This document shows positions 1 to 12,467 of a DNA stretch of 64,000 nt, piece by piece. The notes beneath the pieces were generated by a model. The model had not been told where the DNA came from. It did no database searches and worked only from the letters and a program-made list of their open reading frames with translations. The translations under genes were made by a program, and so were the position numbers. Source of the DNA: Imbricaverruca yamaguchii (taxonomy: Eukaryota; Arthropoda; Thecostraca; Neoverrucidae); contig JAOTOL010001507.1 of the NCBI GenBank assembly GCA_034440575.1, positions 639,501 through 703,500 of the forward strand, written 5' to 3'. Within the stretch, counting starts at the first letter, position 1. The number at the start of each line of letters is the position of its first letter.

Positions 1-553
1 GAGCTACTGCATATGCTTATTATTTTGTGTTGTCGCGATGATGACATGTAGTATTGCAGTAGCCGTCTGAGGTCCGATACTAGATGGTACACCATATTTA
101 TATTTAGGACGGTAGTTTCCGGGAGCGGAACTGCCGAATGATGTTGGAATGGGAACGGGCAAGATTTTTTATTCCATTATTCTCAGCAACGTCAATAAAA
201 TATGAGTGTTGAACATGAAAAAAAAAACATATTGTGCTCCACACATATATGGGACTTTCTTCCCCGGTAAGATACACATCTACTGCGCTGACAATCGTAT
301 CGGATAAGACGTCAATACCTCTTCTCGTCCACACATTCTTCCGAAGTTTATCAGGGATATCACTGGGATGCAGGGGAAAGTGAGGTTAGTTGAGCCTCCA
401 GGTAAGTTGAGTCACCCCCATTGTCCCACCCACTATGGTGTCCTGAAAACGCATAAGCAATCTGCCGATATTTCGAAAAAGTCCTCATTTTTGGTTGGAC
501 GAGGTGTCCGTGAGCGATGTAGATCTGTTGAGTATTGAACACAAATGTGTTCC
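1..553. other. No recognised feature
   Basis: No gene, tandem repeat or copy of the window's repeat families is visible here. Short open frames occur, but none resembles a known protein. Confidence 0.5.
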
Positions 554-1412
554 CTAACCCGGTGAAATCGTCTTTCTGGTGAAATCCTCACACCCTGTCT
601 CGGGGGTGGGGGCAGAGATTAACCCCCCTCCAAAATCCAAACTAAGCGTTGCACGAAAACGAAAAAGATGTCATCGGAAAGCGCTCGACGAGTAAAGGTC
701 CGGATCCACCCCTCAAAAAGCAACTTCCCCAAAAGTAACGTCACTAGAGGGGTTAGATTTTCACGACTTTTCACGACTTACATTATGTTTTGGCTCTGGG
801 GAGATCACTTTGTGGGATATTTGAAGATAAAAAAATTTGGAATCAGAAAAGGACAGCGAAATCGACCATGGCCATCAATTTGTTTTCTGCCCCCCAGCAA
901 GAAAAAATTAATTTTTTGTATTTCAAAATTTTGAGTTGTCAAGTTCTCTTTAATTTTCCTTTTCTAATGGGTAGAGCGGACTGAGAAACGTTGTTGGAAG
1001 TCAACTTGCCCTCATATGCTTACTTTAGCCAGAATCTTCGATTTGAACTGCAAGAGAGAAATATGCAAAATTTATATGTAGTCAAAAACTAAAGAAAGAA
1101 AAATTTCCCTCGTACGTTGTGTTGCATCCATGAAGATACGCAAACGCTGAAAGTTTCATTAAACTATCTGTATCCGTTGAAGCGTGACGACTTGTTGAAC
1201 CTTTTTAGAGGTGACCTCACTTGACCTTGAATAACTCGTTGACCCTAAATGGTATGACTTAAACATTTGCATACAGGATGCCAAATTGATATTGGAAAAA
1301 GTATGCCAAATGTTGTCGCGCTGTCGAGCGCTGTTCGTTCACTATCGGCGAAAAACCTGAGGGGGAGGGTGTGGGGTGGTTGAAGACCACCCCCGGAGAC
1401 GGGACGGGTTAA
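554..1412 (+). mobile_element. Family B TTAA element, copy B1
   Basis: Full-length copy of an 0.85-kb non-coding element. The left end has decayed to CTAACCC; the right end reads GAGACGGGACGGGTTAA and ends exactly at the TTAA of 1409-1412. It contains the family landmarks in order: CGAAAACGAAA block near 655, GTCATCGGAAAGCGCTCGAC, TTTTCACGACTT near 768, AACGTTGTTGGAAGTCAACTT near 990, TTTAGCCAGAATCTTCGATT near 1023, GAGGTGACCTCACTTGACC near 1208, and a CG-rich right end. The CRE-like site is mutated to TAACGTCA. A TTAA target and CCC-type inverted ends suggest a piggyBac-type MITE. The family is inferred, not confirmed by a transposase. Confidence 0.8.
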
Positions 1413-2054
1413 GGCATGCGACAATTGTTCCTTGAGTACTTGGAAATATATTTGTTATTCTTAATTGACAACAGGTAGGCTTCGGATCATAGCACAAAAT
1501 TGTCGGCAAGTGTTTTGCCTTGATATCCACTCAAGTAACATTGCAATGGGATGATCAAGAGATGGCCAACCATGTTGTATTCGGAGTAAGGTGTGTATGG
1601 CTCAAGTAACATGCCGGTGTAGTAATATGATGAAGACGATAATGGACTGCACATACATTCTCACGTGGTTGTTTGCTTATCTTGTTCCTTAGGCTGATAG
1701 GCTGGTTGTGGTTGGTATTTTAATGCGAAATGTGTTTTCAGAAACCGCATACAACCTGGAACAATACACTGTCATACGCGTTACGACTCTGCAGCTGAAC
1801 CAACTGGTCGTGGAGATCACGCACCTACATTGAGATACAATTGTTTTTCAGCCTATTGGCGTTGAACGGTTTGCTATGCCATGAGCTATGGTGTGGCAAT
1901 ACTAGATGAAAGCCGATGAAAATCTAGGTCGAGGTATGTTACACGGCACTTTCTGATCTTCATGTATTTCCACTAGTACACGATAGGTGAATAATTGACC
2001 ATAATAATTATGAAATACTAAAAATAACACTCCTCGGTAGTGATGACAGCATAC

Positions 2055-2055
<1 letters not shown>
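1413..2055. other. No recognised feature
   Basis: Moderately AT-rich sequence between B1 and a TA microsatellite. I see no open frame with protein-like content and no repeat copy. Confidence 0.5.
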
Positions 2056-2112
<57 letters not shown>

Positions 2113-2141
2113 AGTCTGGTAATATATATATAATATACATA
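2056..2141. repeat. (TA)n microsatellite
   Basis: An uninterrupted TA run from about 2057 to 2107, followed by a shorter TA run at 2121-2140. Confidence 0.95.
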
Positions 2142-2246
2142 TAAGCCTCGTAATCAACTTTCCTCGTGCCTCGCTTCAGTTGAAACATGGACGATGCGTC
2201 GGAACAAATACAAATGTCACGGATTTATCATTGTTTGAGAACAATT

Positions 2247-2956
2247 TTAACACTCGCACGTCCGGAGGTCCGCGCCAACTTCGCATGTCCGGAGGGGTGG
2301 GCAAATGTCTGCCCCCCTAAGATCTCTAGAACTATGCTAGCTAGCGACAAACTGAAAACGGCGTTTGATAGCTGGTGACCGGCTCTATCGAAAGTGTTCT
2401 GGTAATTATTTCGCTCAGGTCAACATTCAGGTCACTGGGTCACCATAGGTCAAATTCGACCAGATCAGGTGGGACTCAGATATTGACACATATCTCAGGA
2501 CCTGTAACAGATAGAAACAAACGGCGAACGCTATTCGACGGTCCTTGAAATGCGCTACCGACAACAGGCGGTGTGATTTGAGGTCAGGTCAACCGAAACT
2601 ATGACCTTAGGTTAAGGTCATGAAGTAGGCTATGGAGAGCATGTAATGTATCAATCGACACGTCTTGGGGATACAAGCACAATGACGGTAATGTCACCCT
2701 TCTAGCTCAATGTAGTGCGATATAATGCGCAGAAATGTGCCAGTGATCTCAGGTGGCCTCAGATGACCTTGGTGAGGTCACTGCGTAAACATATCAGCGG
2801 TAGCATTGAGCATAGCTTCAAACTACAAGCCACATTTGTTGTGATGTCATTCCGAGAGCAAATATGTAACCAGGAAACATTTGTATATTTTACCACAGCC
2901 CTACAATGGGGGAAGCCATGGCCGCGACCTGACCTCAGGTCAATGCTACGAAGAGA

Positions 2957-3045
<89 letters not shown>

Positions 3046-3310
3046 ATGGTACCTGATGAGATCATGACGTGCTGTGAGTGTGAAATCAATCGCGCATTTA
3101 TTGTGGAAGTTATGCCACCTATAATTAGGAGTGTAGTTGGGTCACTTCGCCTGACCTAAGATGACCCAGGGTTAAAAATGTACGAGGATATGCGGAAAAG
3201 ACCAATGAGCAGCTATGCGAGGGTTGGCCTTGCTGACCCGATTAGTTTGGCGGCAAATTAGAAGAAACCGGAGGGGCAGATATCTGCTTCCCCGGACGTG
3301 CACTTCTTAA
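2247..3310 (+). mobile_element. Family C TTAA element, copy C1
   Basis: Complete element of about 1.06 kb. The left end is TTAACACTCGCACGTCCGG at 2247. The right end is CCCCGGACGTGCACTTCTTAA, closing at TTAA 3307-3310. Subterminal palindromes GGGCAAATGTCTGCCC (left) and GGGGCAGATATCTGC (right) could form hairpins. The interior is full of AGGTCA/TGACCT hexamers, for example at 2450, 2580-2620 and 2935. There is no coding capacity. The internal (TA)n run at 2961-3042 is an expansion inside the element, because copy C3 has only a short TATACATA-like sequence at that point. Confidence 0.85.
2961..3042. repeat. (TA)n microsatellite inside C1
   Basis: 82 bp of pure TA within family C. Long Tyr-Ile open frames across it are artefacts of the dinucleotide repeat. 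Confidence 0.97.
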
Positions 3311-3712
3311 CGGCACCCACCGGTGTCAAAAGATAACCCTCTCAGAAGGTCCCAATACCCAAAATACGGCTACAAGTTAATCAATCTGTCTCACCGCTTG
3401 CGTTCAAGGCCCTCTCAAGCAAAGAAAATGCCTGTGGGTACCTCGACTTACGGTGTGCAGCATAGGGCTCATACAAAAGGATACGAGAAGGCTTAATTTT
3501 GTTGGATAGTGCAAGTTGTGCATAAAACATGTAGTAATTGAACATCATTCGTTGGCAATTCTTGACATGAAATTATTTAGAATTTACCAAATGAATCTTG
3601 CAGTATTCAAGAGCAGATACACATCATGTTCTACAACCTCTTCACCATCAGTAGCTACCCTCACCTTCCCTTGCCTCCCTATTTAGACAAGGACCAAAAT
3701 CGGCATGCATGT
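3311..3712. other. No recognised feature
   Basis: Spacer between C1 and B2 with no recognised repeat or coding signal. Confidence 0.5.
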
Positions 3713-4550
3713 TTGACCCGTCCGGTCTCGGGGGGGGGGGAGGGGTGTCTTTAACCGCCCATCAGGTTTTTTCGCGGATAGTGGACGAACGGCACACGGC
3801 AGCGCGCCGAAATTTTCCATATCTTTTCCCACATCCATTTGGCACGCAGTTAAGAAATGTTGATGTCTGGTCATCTAGGGTAAACGAGTTAGTCAAAGTC
3901 AAGTGAGTTCACCTCCAAAAAAGTTAACCCAGTCATCACCCTTTAACGGATACAGATATTCTAATGAAACTTTCAGCGTTCCCTTATCTTTATGGATGAT
4001 CCAACAAAACGTACCAGTTGAATTTTTCTTCGTTTTTGACTACATGTAAATATTGCGTATTTGCCAAATTGCAGTTCAGATAGGTGATTCTGGCTAAAGT
4101 AAGTATTTTTTTATTAGAGAAAGTTGACTTCCAGCAACGTTTCTCGGTCTGCTCTACCCATTGGAAAAGGAAAATCAAAGACAACTTGAAAACTCGAAAT
4201 TTTGAAGAAAAAAAAAAGTATTTTTGGAGGGCTCCAAAAATAATAGTCCTGGTCGATTTCGCTGTTATTTTCTAATTTCAAATAAATCTTCTTTTTTCAT
4301 ATATCCCCCAAAATTAACTCAGAATCAAAAGCATATTGTAAGTCATGAAAAGTCGTGAAAACCTAGCCCCCCCTGGTGACGTCACGTTTTGGAAAACAAA
4401 TTTAGAGGGGGACTCTGACCCTACTCGTCGAGCGCTTTCCGATGACACCTCTTTCGTTTTCGTGCGGTGCTTAGTTTGGATTTTGTAGGGGGTGTCTTTA
4501 CCGCCCACTCCCCCGAGACGGGGTGGGAGGATTTGACCGGAAAGGGTTAA
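3713..4550 (-). mobile_element. Family B TTAA element, copy B2
   Basis: Reverse-orientation full-length B. Its family-right end is at 3713 (TTGACCCGTCCGGTCTCGG, TTAA mutated to TTGA). Its family-left end closes at TTAA 4547-4550. An intact TGACGTCA lies at 4377-4384. Two GTCGTGAAAA-type repeats lie at about 4345-4360. Confidence 0.8.
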
Positions 4551-6340
4551 GCTTCCAATAATCTACATACCTTTGTGTTTCAAGCATCTACACATGCGTA
4601 TATGCACAGGTCCTGCTGATGAAATTTTAGTGGGTCATTTTATACACGTTGGAGAAGGCCCTCGCTGCGATCAGCCTGGTACCTACAATTAAAATTAGAC
4701 TTCATAGCCCTGTGAATAATTGCCATACTGCATACAAAGAATAATGTTTCACATATCGAATAATGTTGAGCAGGTGATGCTGGCGATGAAACATCCGCAG
4801 AATTGCGCAAATGTGTGTCTTATTACTATGCAAAGTTGAGTGGTGGGCTGAAGCAATGCCGCAGGGATGTTCAAGCTATTCTTGGGATGTCGGTGGGGAC
4901 TGGGAGGGAGATGTCCAAGGTTATTAGGGTGTCAGTATCTGTCAGCCTCCAACAACATCGGACTTGTGTGTGTGTGTGTCAGTGCCGGGGAACGGACAGC
5001 GAACGACGCATCCTCAGGGGAAAGAAGCGAACCGAAACGAAGAAAGGAAGGCATCCACCTTCATCCCATCGGATGTCTCGGTACGGATTCCCCGTATTCC
5101 TGACAGCTTCATCTTTTATTAGTATGCAAGGAGATTATATAATTTGCAGTTTGAAGACAAAATTATTTTTGTGTGTTTGTTTGTTGCAGTAGCCCATCAA
5201 AATTAGCAGCGGATGTCTGAGAACATGATATAAAATTGATGGTAGTTTGCAATACCTGGAACCTAATTAAATTATACATGCACCACTGGTTGCAGGCTTG
5301 GCTTAAACTATAATCGCGCATTCTCTAATCCCGTCCAACTTTATTCTATTTTATCCGACAGGCATCTGAAATATGGCGCTCAGGAAACAAGCAGTCATTG
5401 TTGTGGTGAGTACTTGCTCTATCGCAGAAGAACTGATCAACACCGAAAGACAACGTGCTAAAGTGGGGTGGCACCCTCGTTGTCCATAAGTTCCCATTCT
5501 TCATGAATCCTCGTCGGACGCGAGATAATGGACACCACCTTCGCCAGCGCAGTGATTTTGTTGCGATCCCGTGGCATTCCCAACATTTAGCGACATAAAG
5601 CGAATCCCCTGTGCTGCGCGTCGAGATATCGTGCGGCCACATAAATTGTCTACCACATTGCAGACATTTTCCCAAATATTGCCCTCAGACACTATCAGGG
5701 GAGATTCTGGTAGTACCGGACACCTAACTGTAAGCCACTATTATGCCTTGCGTCGTGGTGGACCAAAATTGCCAAGGAAATATTCTCATAATAGGCTGAA
5801 GGTTTTTCGTTTATATTCTGCCCGATGAACATTATTTTAACTTTCGGTTGGCTTTCACACATGTTTTTGCCCAAAGTTTGAAGTTTGATTACACCGGACA
5901 AGATTCACTAACGCCGGACTTACCGAACCGACCTGTTTTATGCCACCAACATGCATGACATTTGCCCATAAATTGGGGATCTCAGATCACTGACCTGACT
6001 TCAAACAAAAATCTGAGATGTGCGCTTTGGAGGTACCGCCCAATTGTACTCATGTAGCAAGTTTTTCTTCGATATCTCTTCATGTGTATGAAAGACAGAT
6101 TCTCAAATATTTGTAACAGTGGTACTATTCGACCTAAGCTAGGTTAACGATCTTACATGACTTGAGGTTCACATTTGTAGGTCAGGCACAAAACTGATTA
6201 AAGGAAAATGTATTGAAAATACTGCCGCATTGCGAGCCACCGTTTTCCTTTCATCACCAAAAACCCTGAGCCTGGCGTAAAAACACGGCCGATCCTTCGA
6301 GTGGATACTACAATACATCTAATAGACCAGAAGGGATTGT
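4551..6340. other. No recognised feature
   Basis: About 1.8 kb without a gene or family copy that I can identify. A short GT run sits at 4966-4979. Scattered AGGTCA-type hexamers occur at 5990-6190, but I see no element boundary. Overlapping open frames near 4803-5192 and 5346-5700 do not resemble known proteins. Confidence 0.45.
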
Positions 6341-6375
6341 TTAACACTCGCACGTCCGGCGGTCCGCGCCAACTT
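6341..6375 (+). mobile_element. Family C terminal fragment, C2
   Basis: Only the first 35 bp of family C: TTAACACTCGCACGTCCGG, then CGGTCCGCGCCAACTT. Sequence after 6375 is unrelated, so this is a broken end. Confidence 0.7.
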
Positions 6376-6910
6376 ACTGAGGGTTAGAGAGGACTGGACC
6401 GGGATGCCCGAGATCCTTGTAAGTGGTCCCCATGAGACGAACTGAGATCTAAAGAGAGTCCCTAATGGCTAGCGATGTCTGTGAGGAGTATTGAGAGCCA
6501 ATGCCAGATATAAAATGTCATTACCAGCTCGATAGACTGTTGAGAACTAGGCAGGTCAGCTCAGAGCTAGATAGGACCTGACTGCGATTCTTTTGAGGAG
6601 GCTTGGGAGGAACACTGAGGGATGAACAGAGCCACCTCAGAGCTAAGGGAAGTTCCGATAGCTGGTGATGTTGGTAGAAATTGTGAGGTGTATCTCGAAG
6701 CTGTAGGTTTTCCCTAAAAGCTAGACAGGTTCGTCGAGGGCTGAGAATGACGCATGCAAGGTTGATGGAGCTCCTGGCGGATGAACAGATCCACCGAGAG
6801 CCAGACAGGACTGCAGTGGGATGCTCCTGAGCTTTTGCATCGGCACCTGAGAGTTCAGGGCCCTCTGATAGCCAAGCGAGTCCTAGCGAACTGGTGATGG
6901 ACACGATAGA
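6376..6910. repeat. Degenerate purine-rich repeat tract
   Basis: A motif like GAGAGCCAGACAGGACT recurs with many changes (about 6381, 6562, 6716, 6796, 6918), and GGATGAACAGA(G/T)CCACC recurs at about 6616 and 6779. This looks like an old, badly decayed tandem repeat. Open frames across it on the minus strand are probably a by-product. Confidence 0.4.
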
Positions 6911-7424
6911 TACTGAGAGCCAGCCTCAGAGACACGGTATCTTTCACAGCCATGAATGTTGCCAAGGACTGGGAAGGCCACCCACCGCCACCTCACGGTC
7001 GCCCCAACGGCCACAGCATGTCTGGCGATGACGGCCGCCCAAGGGGCCACATCTGTCCCAGTGGCGTGACCACAGCAGCTCCTATGGCTACGGTCGCTCC
7101 GGCAATGGCGAAGCAAACAGAGTAGCGATAGCTGTGATGTCGGCCCCTCCAGCAATGCTAGTTGTCTCGCTTTGGACCCGGGTGGCATGGGATAAACAAA
7201 AAGAAAGAAAAATAATCATTTGCAGAACATTTTGTTCGGCACAGATTGTCCTGAGATCTCCTTAGCATCATTGACATGTTACTAACCCCCAAATCTTGCA
7301 CGTATTTTCCCCATTACTCATTTTGAGAATATATGACGGCGCTGAATATACGGAACAGTATGGGCACCGCCAGAGTCGCAGCCAAGGGGAGAAGGCACGG
7401 CGCCATTCCTCTTTAGCGACGAAA
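6911..7424. other. No recognised feature
   Basis: The part at 6950-7190 is richer in GC than its surroundings, with open minus-strand frames. I recognise no protein or repeat. Confidence 0.4.
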
Positions 7425-7590
7425 AACATACATACTGATCAAACGAGAACTTTTCATATTGTCCCCAGGCAAAACCGTCAATTTTCGGCGCGCTTCGTGC
7501 GCCGAAAGCTTTTTGTTCGTTGCATTTTTTGGTCATACCTCCCTAGGAAAATCCTGCTTCCAGCATTGGGCTTCACCCTTGTCATGACCC
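7425..7590 (+). repeat. Dispersed repeat H, copy 1
   Basis: Shares GCAAAACC..(A/T)ATTTTCGG, then a GCCGAAAGCT segment, then TTTTTTGGTCA(T/G)(A/G)C(C/T)TCCTA(G/A)GGAAAATCCTG with 11890-12040. CGCGCTTCGTGCGCCGAAA is partly self-complementary. Element type unknown. Confidence 0.5.
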
Positions 7591-9246
7591 TTATGAAGAT
7601 AAGTCCGGAGGTAGCGGATAATAAAATGAACAGCTGTTACTTGCCTTAGCTGTTCCATACTTGCCTTAGCTGTACTTTTACTAATAATAAATATAATAAA
7701 GATCATGCCTTCATTATGTAGACATTGTCTTCAAGACGCTTTATTCTCCACAATAGGTTTTCTTTTCTTTGCTGTTGTTGGCAGGCCATGATGGTCCACA
7801 GTTGGATAGACACCATCGCATGATGACAACGACGCTCTTCTGAGAACAAGCTGTGCTACCGTTACAATAAATACACACGGTCGTCGACTTGTGAATAAAC
7901 ATATGTCATTCTTCAGAAATGCTCATGCCTTACAAATTATTCAACGAGGGAAAACTTCTTAGTCGTCATGCACTTGCAGTATGCAGGCCCATGAACAGAA
8001 TTACTGTCGCTCGGCCATCGGAAAGGAGCCATTCTAATGTTATTTCACCGCCTCTGGTTGACGCATCGGCTATCCCAGACGCTTGTCGCGCAAAATCATC
8101 CATCGGCAAATCATCCAATGAATAATGCTATCCCAGGTCTCAGTCGCTTGAATAATGCTGATTGAGACGTGATTCCCTGGGAGCCATTTTCAGTGTGGCT
8201 CGGCCTATAATTGATACAGGGTGGTATTGTATTGGAAGACCAGCTTGGACGTTGGTGCTGCAAATCACACAGTTCGATGGTGCAGAAGATAAGCGTGGTG
8301 TTGTTGAGCAGCCAAGCCACGATAATTCACGGAAAGCTGGCTTTGTAGTCCCATAAGTCAGGACCATGAAAGCATTGCCTTCAATAACTACTATTTTCTG
8401 CAACTACGGAGTGGCTGAGATCAGCTTCCTTTCGGCAAAATAGGCCAGTACAGTCTATTGATTAAACGTCCCAGAGGCGAAATAATAACCGGGGATAATA
8501 TTTTGCGAAAAAAACCTCAAAGCAAAGATATCCGACACGTTTTTCGAATGAGCAAATAGATGCACTGTTTTCAGCAATGGTCAGTTTTCCGACGCTAGTG
8601 GAATCGTTCTGTGATTTGGAAGTGAATGGAGATGATTGCATCCATCAAACTTGTAAATAAGAATGGGCCTTAAGTGGATTAAGCGTAATAGACAGAAGTG
8701 TCGGACGAACGTTCAAATAGGGGAGGCACAAGTAAGCTAAGTTCTCAGTATCGGTGAACACTTTCGTCGGCGCTGGGTGGAACCAGGCCATTGGCTGATC
8801 TAGTGCCCTATTTGTCAGTGGTCCAGCCGTGCAATTGCAAGCATAACATATGGCAAAACAATATTTCTGCTTGGATTTAGGCCAATTCTCTTTTAATTTT
8901 AGAAGGACTAACATGGAATAATCTGGAAGTAATTGAATATCATGAGTACTTGACAGTAGCAGGGAGGAATGAATATAAAGCAGGTTTTGATTCCGTTCTT
9001 TGCGCACATTCACTGTCCCTCCCACCAAAGAAAAAGAAAAAAACTCCTTCCGGAAACATCGTACTTCGATTGCTCTTAGCGACACGAGTGCGAAAGAAAA
9101 AGTTACATGGCAGTAGAATCCAACTTTGAGGTTGCGACAAAATAATCCTTTGTTTACCGGAACCTACTGTGTAAAAGATATGTGGTCACATCGCATACTG
9201 TTTATACGAGAGCTAGGCAAATGCCAGTAGTACATGCTATGCACTA
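7591..9246. other. No recognised feature
   Basis: About 1.65 kb with no recognisable gene or family copy. The 146-codon minus-strand frame at 8645-9085 has no protein-like features that I recognise. Confidence 0.45.
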
Positions 9247-10266
9247 GGGTGTGACGTACTCGTGATTTTTGTCACTGGGACAAAATGCGAAGGTGGGGTT
9301 TTACGGGGGCGATGATGAAAACGATATGTAGAAAACAAGATTTCAAAGCGACTTGGAGCTTGCCGTCACGCCTGGAAGGTTCCCCATTCACTTACTATGG
9401 CACACTAGCGCCATCTATGCACGTGTTTTAGAGATCTCAGCTTCTCGTGGGCGTACAAAGACGAGACAAAAACCATCGTATTACTCATGATGAGATCTTT
9501 CGATTTTACCACTTTTGGTGATCAGGGGTCACCAGGGCGCCGTCGAAGGTCAGGTCACATATCTCACTCAACACCGGAGCGGGTCATTCAGAGACCATAA
9601 ACATGTATCGCAGAATTAAGTCACTGAACATTGTTCACTTGGTCTCATTGCGATGTTGTGGGCTCTTAGGGGGTACAGTGAGGAATATTTAACCATCCTG
9701 ACCTGCAAAAGGTAAAAGGTCAGATACACAAGGAGAATTACACCTCAGCTGGGTAAGTAGGTGGTTAATCTCCACTACCTTGAGTATCTGACCTTTTACC
9801 TTTTGCAGGTCACGGTGGTTAAATATTCCTCACTGTACCCCCTAAGAGTCCACAACATCGCAATGATACCAAGTGAACGGTGTTCGGTGACTTAGTTCTG
9901 CGATACATGTTTATGGTCTCTGAATGACCCGTTCCGGTGTTGAGTGAGATATGTGACCTGACCTTCGACGGCGACCTAGTGACCCCAGGTCATCAAAATT
10001 GGTATCAATGGAAAGCTCTCAGCATGAGCAATACAATGGTCCTTGTCTTGTCTGTGTATGTCCGCTACAAGCTGAGATACAAAAAAAACACGTGCATAGA
10101 TGGCGCTAGTGTGCCATAGTAAGTGAATGGGGGAAACTTCCGGGCGTGAGGGCAAGCTCCAAGTCGCTTTGAATTTTTTGTTGTGCTACATATCGTTTTT
10201 TAACATCACCCCCGTGAAACGCCACTTTGGCATTTTGGATCTGCAATCGACGACACACCCCACTGG
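9247..10266. repeat. 1-kb palindromic foldback element (repeat E)
   Basis: An imperfect inverted repeat with arms of about 470-500 bp and its centre near 9756. Matching pairs include AGAGACCATAAACATGTATC (9590) with its complement at 9905-9925, ACCTGCAAAAGGTAAAAGGT (9699) with its complement near 9790-9810, and CACACTAGCGCCATCTATGC (9401) with its complement near 10095-10114. The outer ends read TAGGGTGTGACG and CGACACACCCCA. There is no coding capacity and I see no clear target duplication. AGGTCA-type hexamers lie in both arms. Confidence 0.85.
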
Positions 10267-11243
10267 GTATCCAAGCTTCGTCTCATTCTAGGTGTGTGCA
10301 TGCATGTTGTACTACTTTCGTTTTGAAGTTATTCACTTTTGCTTAGGCTCCTGCAGGAAGGTAGTGACAACGTATGCTGTGAACGACGAAACCTATGCAT
10401 GACGATCATGGATAACGTCGCACAGCCTTCCCCATGTAATGGTTCTTCTTGGGCACAATGGGCATTGGCAGGCGATTTAATCCTGGGGAAACTCAATATG
10501 CATGTGCTCACCAAGGACATACTTTGCTAAAGTGCTCATTACATCGTACAGGGATGCAAGTCCAAGCCTATAGCATAACAACCGTAGCTATTACGACATT
10601 CATGGGAGTACCGAAATAAACGAAACATGGATTGGTGCAAGGTTTCAGGTTATTTGGTTCACTCTCTTAATTAAAAAGTTACAACGGAGCCACCAACTCT
10701 TGTATCAACTCAATAGCCTATTAAACTTAGCCCATGAGTGGCACTAAGTTGTTTACCCAGGAGGTCTTCGGGTCAGTCAAGGTGAAGGGTATCTGATCTA
10801 AGCCATCTGATGTATTGCTTGGTACCCATAGGTACTAAGCAGTACTGCAGGTGGATTTAGGTTAGCACTGAGCTTGCAGAGCGGCTGCACAAACCACACC
10901 AGGGTTGAGGTGACGGTCAGGGGTGCAGTTCCCTATCACTTGCAGAGCTTGAATTTCCCCCTTTGTTACTGAGCTTTTGCATGAGTCTATGGAAGTTGAC
11001 CGGAAAGGATGGCAGGAAAACCACTTCGACCCCACCCCATTCAATAGCGTTCAGCAACTACCACACATCGTCACCAGTACCTCCCCCACTTCCACATTGG
11101 GGGCACCCCTGATGTGACCAGTTCGGTGTTTCGAAATGTGCTGGAATGAGAGAACGGAGCTGCGGTTGGGCTAGACGCCCACCTCCGTCTCTGATGCACA
11201 CATTTATCAGCAGATGAAGATTTTCTCTGTCCGGTGACGGTGT
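10267..11243. other. No recognised feature
   Basis: Unique-looking sequence with no recognised protein or repeat copy. Confidence 0.45.
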
Positions 11244-11366
11244 GCAGTACCAGTTAGGCGATGTCACTGGGACAGGGACAGGACAGAGCCGTACCGGTTT
11301 GGCGATAGCGCTGTGGCAGGGACGGGACACAGGCGTGCCGGTTTAGTGACATCACTGGGACAGCGA
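11244..11366. repeat. Short tandem repeat, about 44-bp unit
   Basis: About 2.7 units of a GGCGATGTCACTGGGACAGG-type unit ending in CCGGTTT. Units start near 11256, 11300 and 11345. Confidence 0.55.
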
Positions 11367-11889
11367 AAGGTCTCAGCGGTAGAGGAACGAGACACGCTTA
11401 ATTCTCTTTTTTGTAAGTTCGCCGAATCAAGTCAGAATTTAAGAGATAAACCAGGCCATGTGCTACAAAAAGAAAGACCGATTTATCCGTGAAGATTCTA
11501 TCACGCATCCAGTGACATTCCGTGTCGGTAATTTGCTACCAGTTTCACATGCCTTTATGTCTGATGCCATATGCTCGTTTACGTTATATAATACGCTTTC
11601 CTGGTGCCAAATACCCTTTTCCGTTATGAAATATCCATTTGCTATAAAGAGAAAGAAAGAGAGAGAGAGCAATGGGAGAAAGGGAGGGGGATGGGAGGGA
11701 AAGAGGAAGGGAAGAAGGGAAGAGGAGGGAGAACGAGAGACCAATCAAAGATTATAGAGCCTTTTCTTAACATGACATGTACACATCGGATCAACAACGG
11801 ATCCCAGGACCATTGGGATGGATAGCAACTGTGTACGCGGGCGCAGCGAAGGGGGCCTGAGGGCCCGGTCTCTACTTAGCAAACAAAAT
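11367..11889. other. Unrecognised sequence with a GA-rich tract
   Basis: Purine-rich (GA/GGA) tract at 11645-11745; the rest is unrecognised. Arg/Glu/Lys-rich open frames here only reflect the tract. Confidence 0.6.
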
Positions 11890-12040
11890 ACACTAGATCG
11901 AAGAAGAAATCTGTAGATTTTCACCGCGCAAAACCAGAAATTTTCGGTACCCTTCCTATGCCGAAAGCTGTAGGTGTTTCATAGCTTTTTTTGTTTGGTC
12001 AGGCTTCCTAAGGAAAATCCTGGTGGGAAATTGGGTACCA
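11890..12040 (+). repeat. Dispersed repeat H, copy 2
   Basis: Diverged copy of 7425-7590, in the same orientation and with the same order of blocks (GCAAAACC, ATTTTCGG, GCCGAAAGCT, TTTGGTCAG, GGAAAATCCTG). Confidence 0.5.
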
Positions 12041-12412
12041 GCCATGATACTGTCTCAATCGTATTTTTCAGGACTAGACGTAGCTGCCACGTTTAAAATA
12101 TTGTTCGCGAACGGCAAGAGTACACCGTTGCGCTTTGGTCGTTCACGGTACCACCGAACCGTGACAGTATTCGGCCTAAATCTGGAAACCTTTTGCGACG
12201 GTGAAAACAGGTAGATTCCCACTACAAGTTAGAGAACAGACAGAAATGATCGAGGTTACAACAATTATAAGAAGCCTGTTATCGAGGTTTTCTGTAGATA
12301 GTGAAAACGGCGCATGTTGTGCAGTGAAAAAAACGGCGCAATTTGGCATTATGTGAGAAAATGTTCAATTGTTGTAAAATGTTTGGATGACGTATTAGTT
12401 TTGAGCATTTAC
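12041..12412. other. No recognised feature
   Basis: No repeat copy or coding signal seen. Confidence 0.45.
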
Positions 12413-12467
12413 CAATTAGAGCGAAAATCGAAGATTCTGGTTAAAATAAACATTTTATTGGGGCAAG
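12413..12467 (-). mobile_element. Inverted internal fragment of family B
   Basis: AATCGAAGATTCTGG then AACATTTTATTGGGGCAAGTT matches the inside of family B in reverse. It abuts the left end of B3, so two B pieces lie head to head here. Confidence 0.5.

Noticed and set aside
2715..3159. Open frames with long Tyr-Ile repeats (also at 21.0-21.5, 27.8, 62.0 and 63.4 kb)
   Set aside because: They are simply (TA)n microsatellites translated; the flanking residues belong to family C or to unrecognised sequence.
6521..7188. Two overlapping minus-strand open frames of 127 and 101 codons
   Set aside because: They lie partly in a degenerate tandem repeat, and the sequences resemble no protein family I know.
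9247..10266. CACTA-type transposon ends for the foldback (CACTA at 9245)
   Set aside because: The other end reads CACTG followed by unrelated sequence, and no matching 3-bp duplication is visible.
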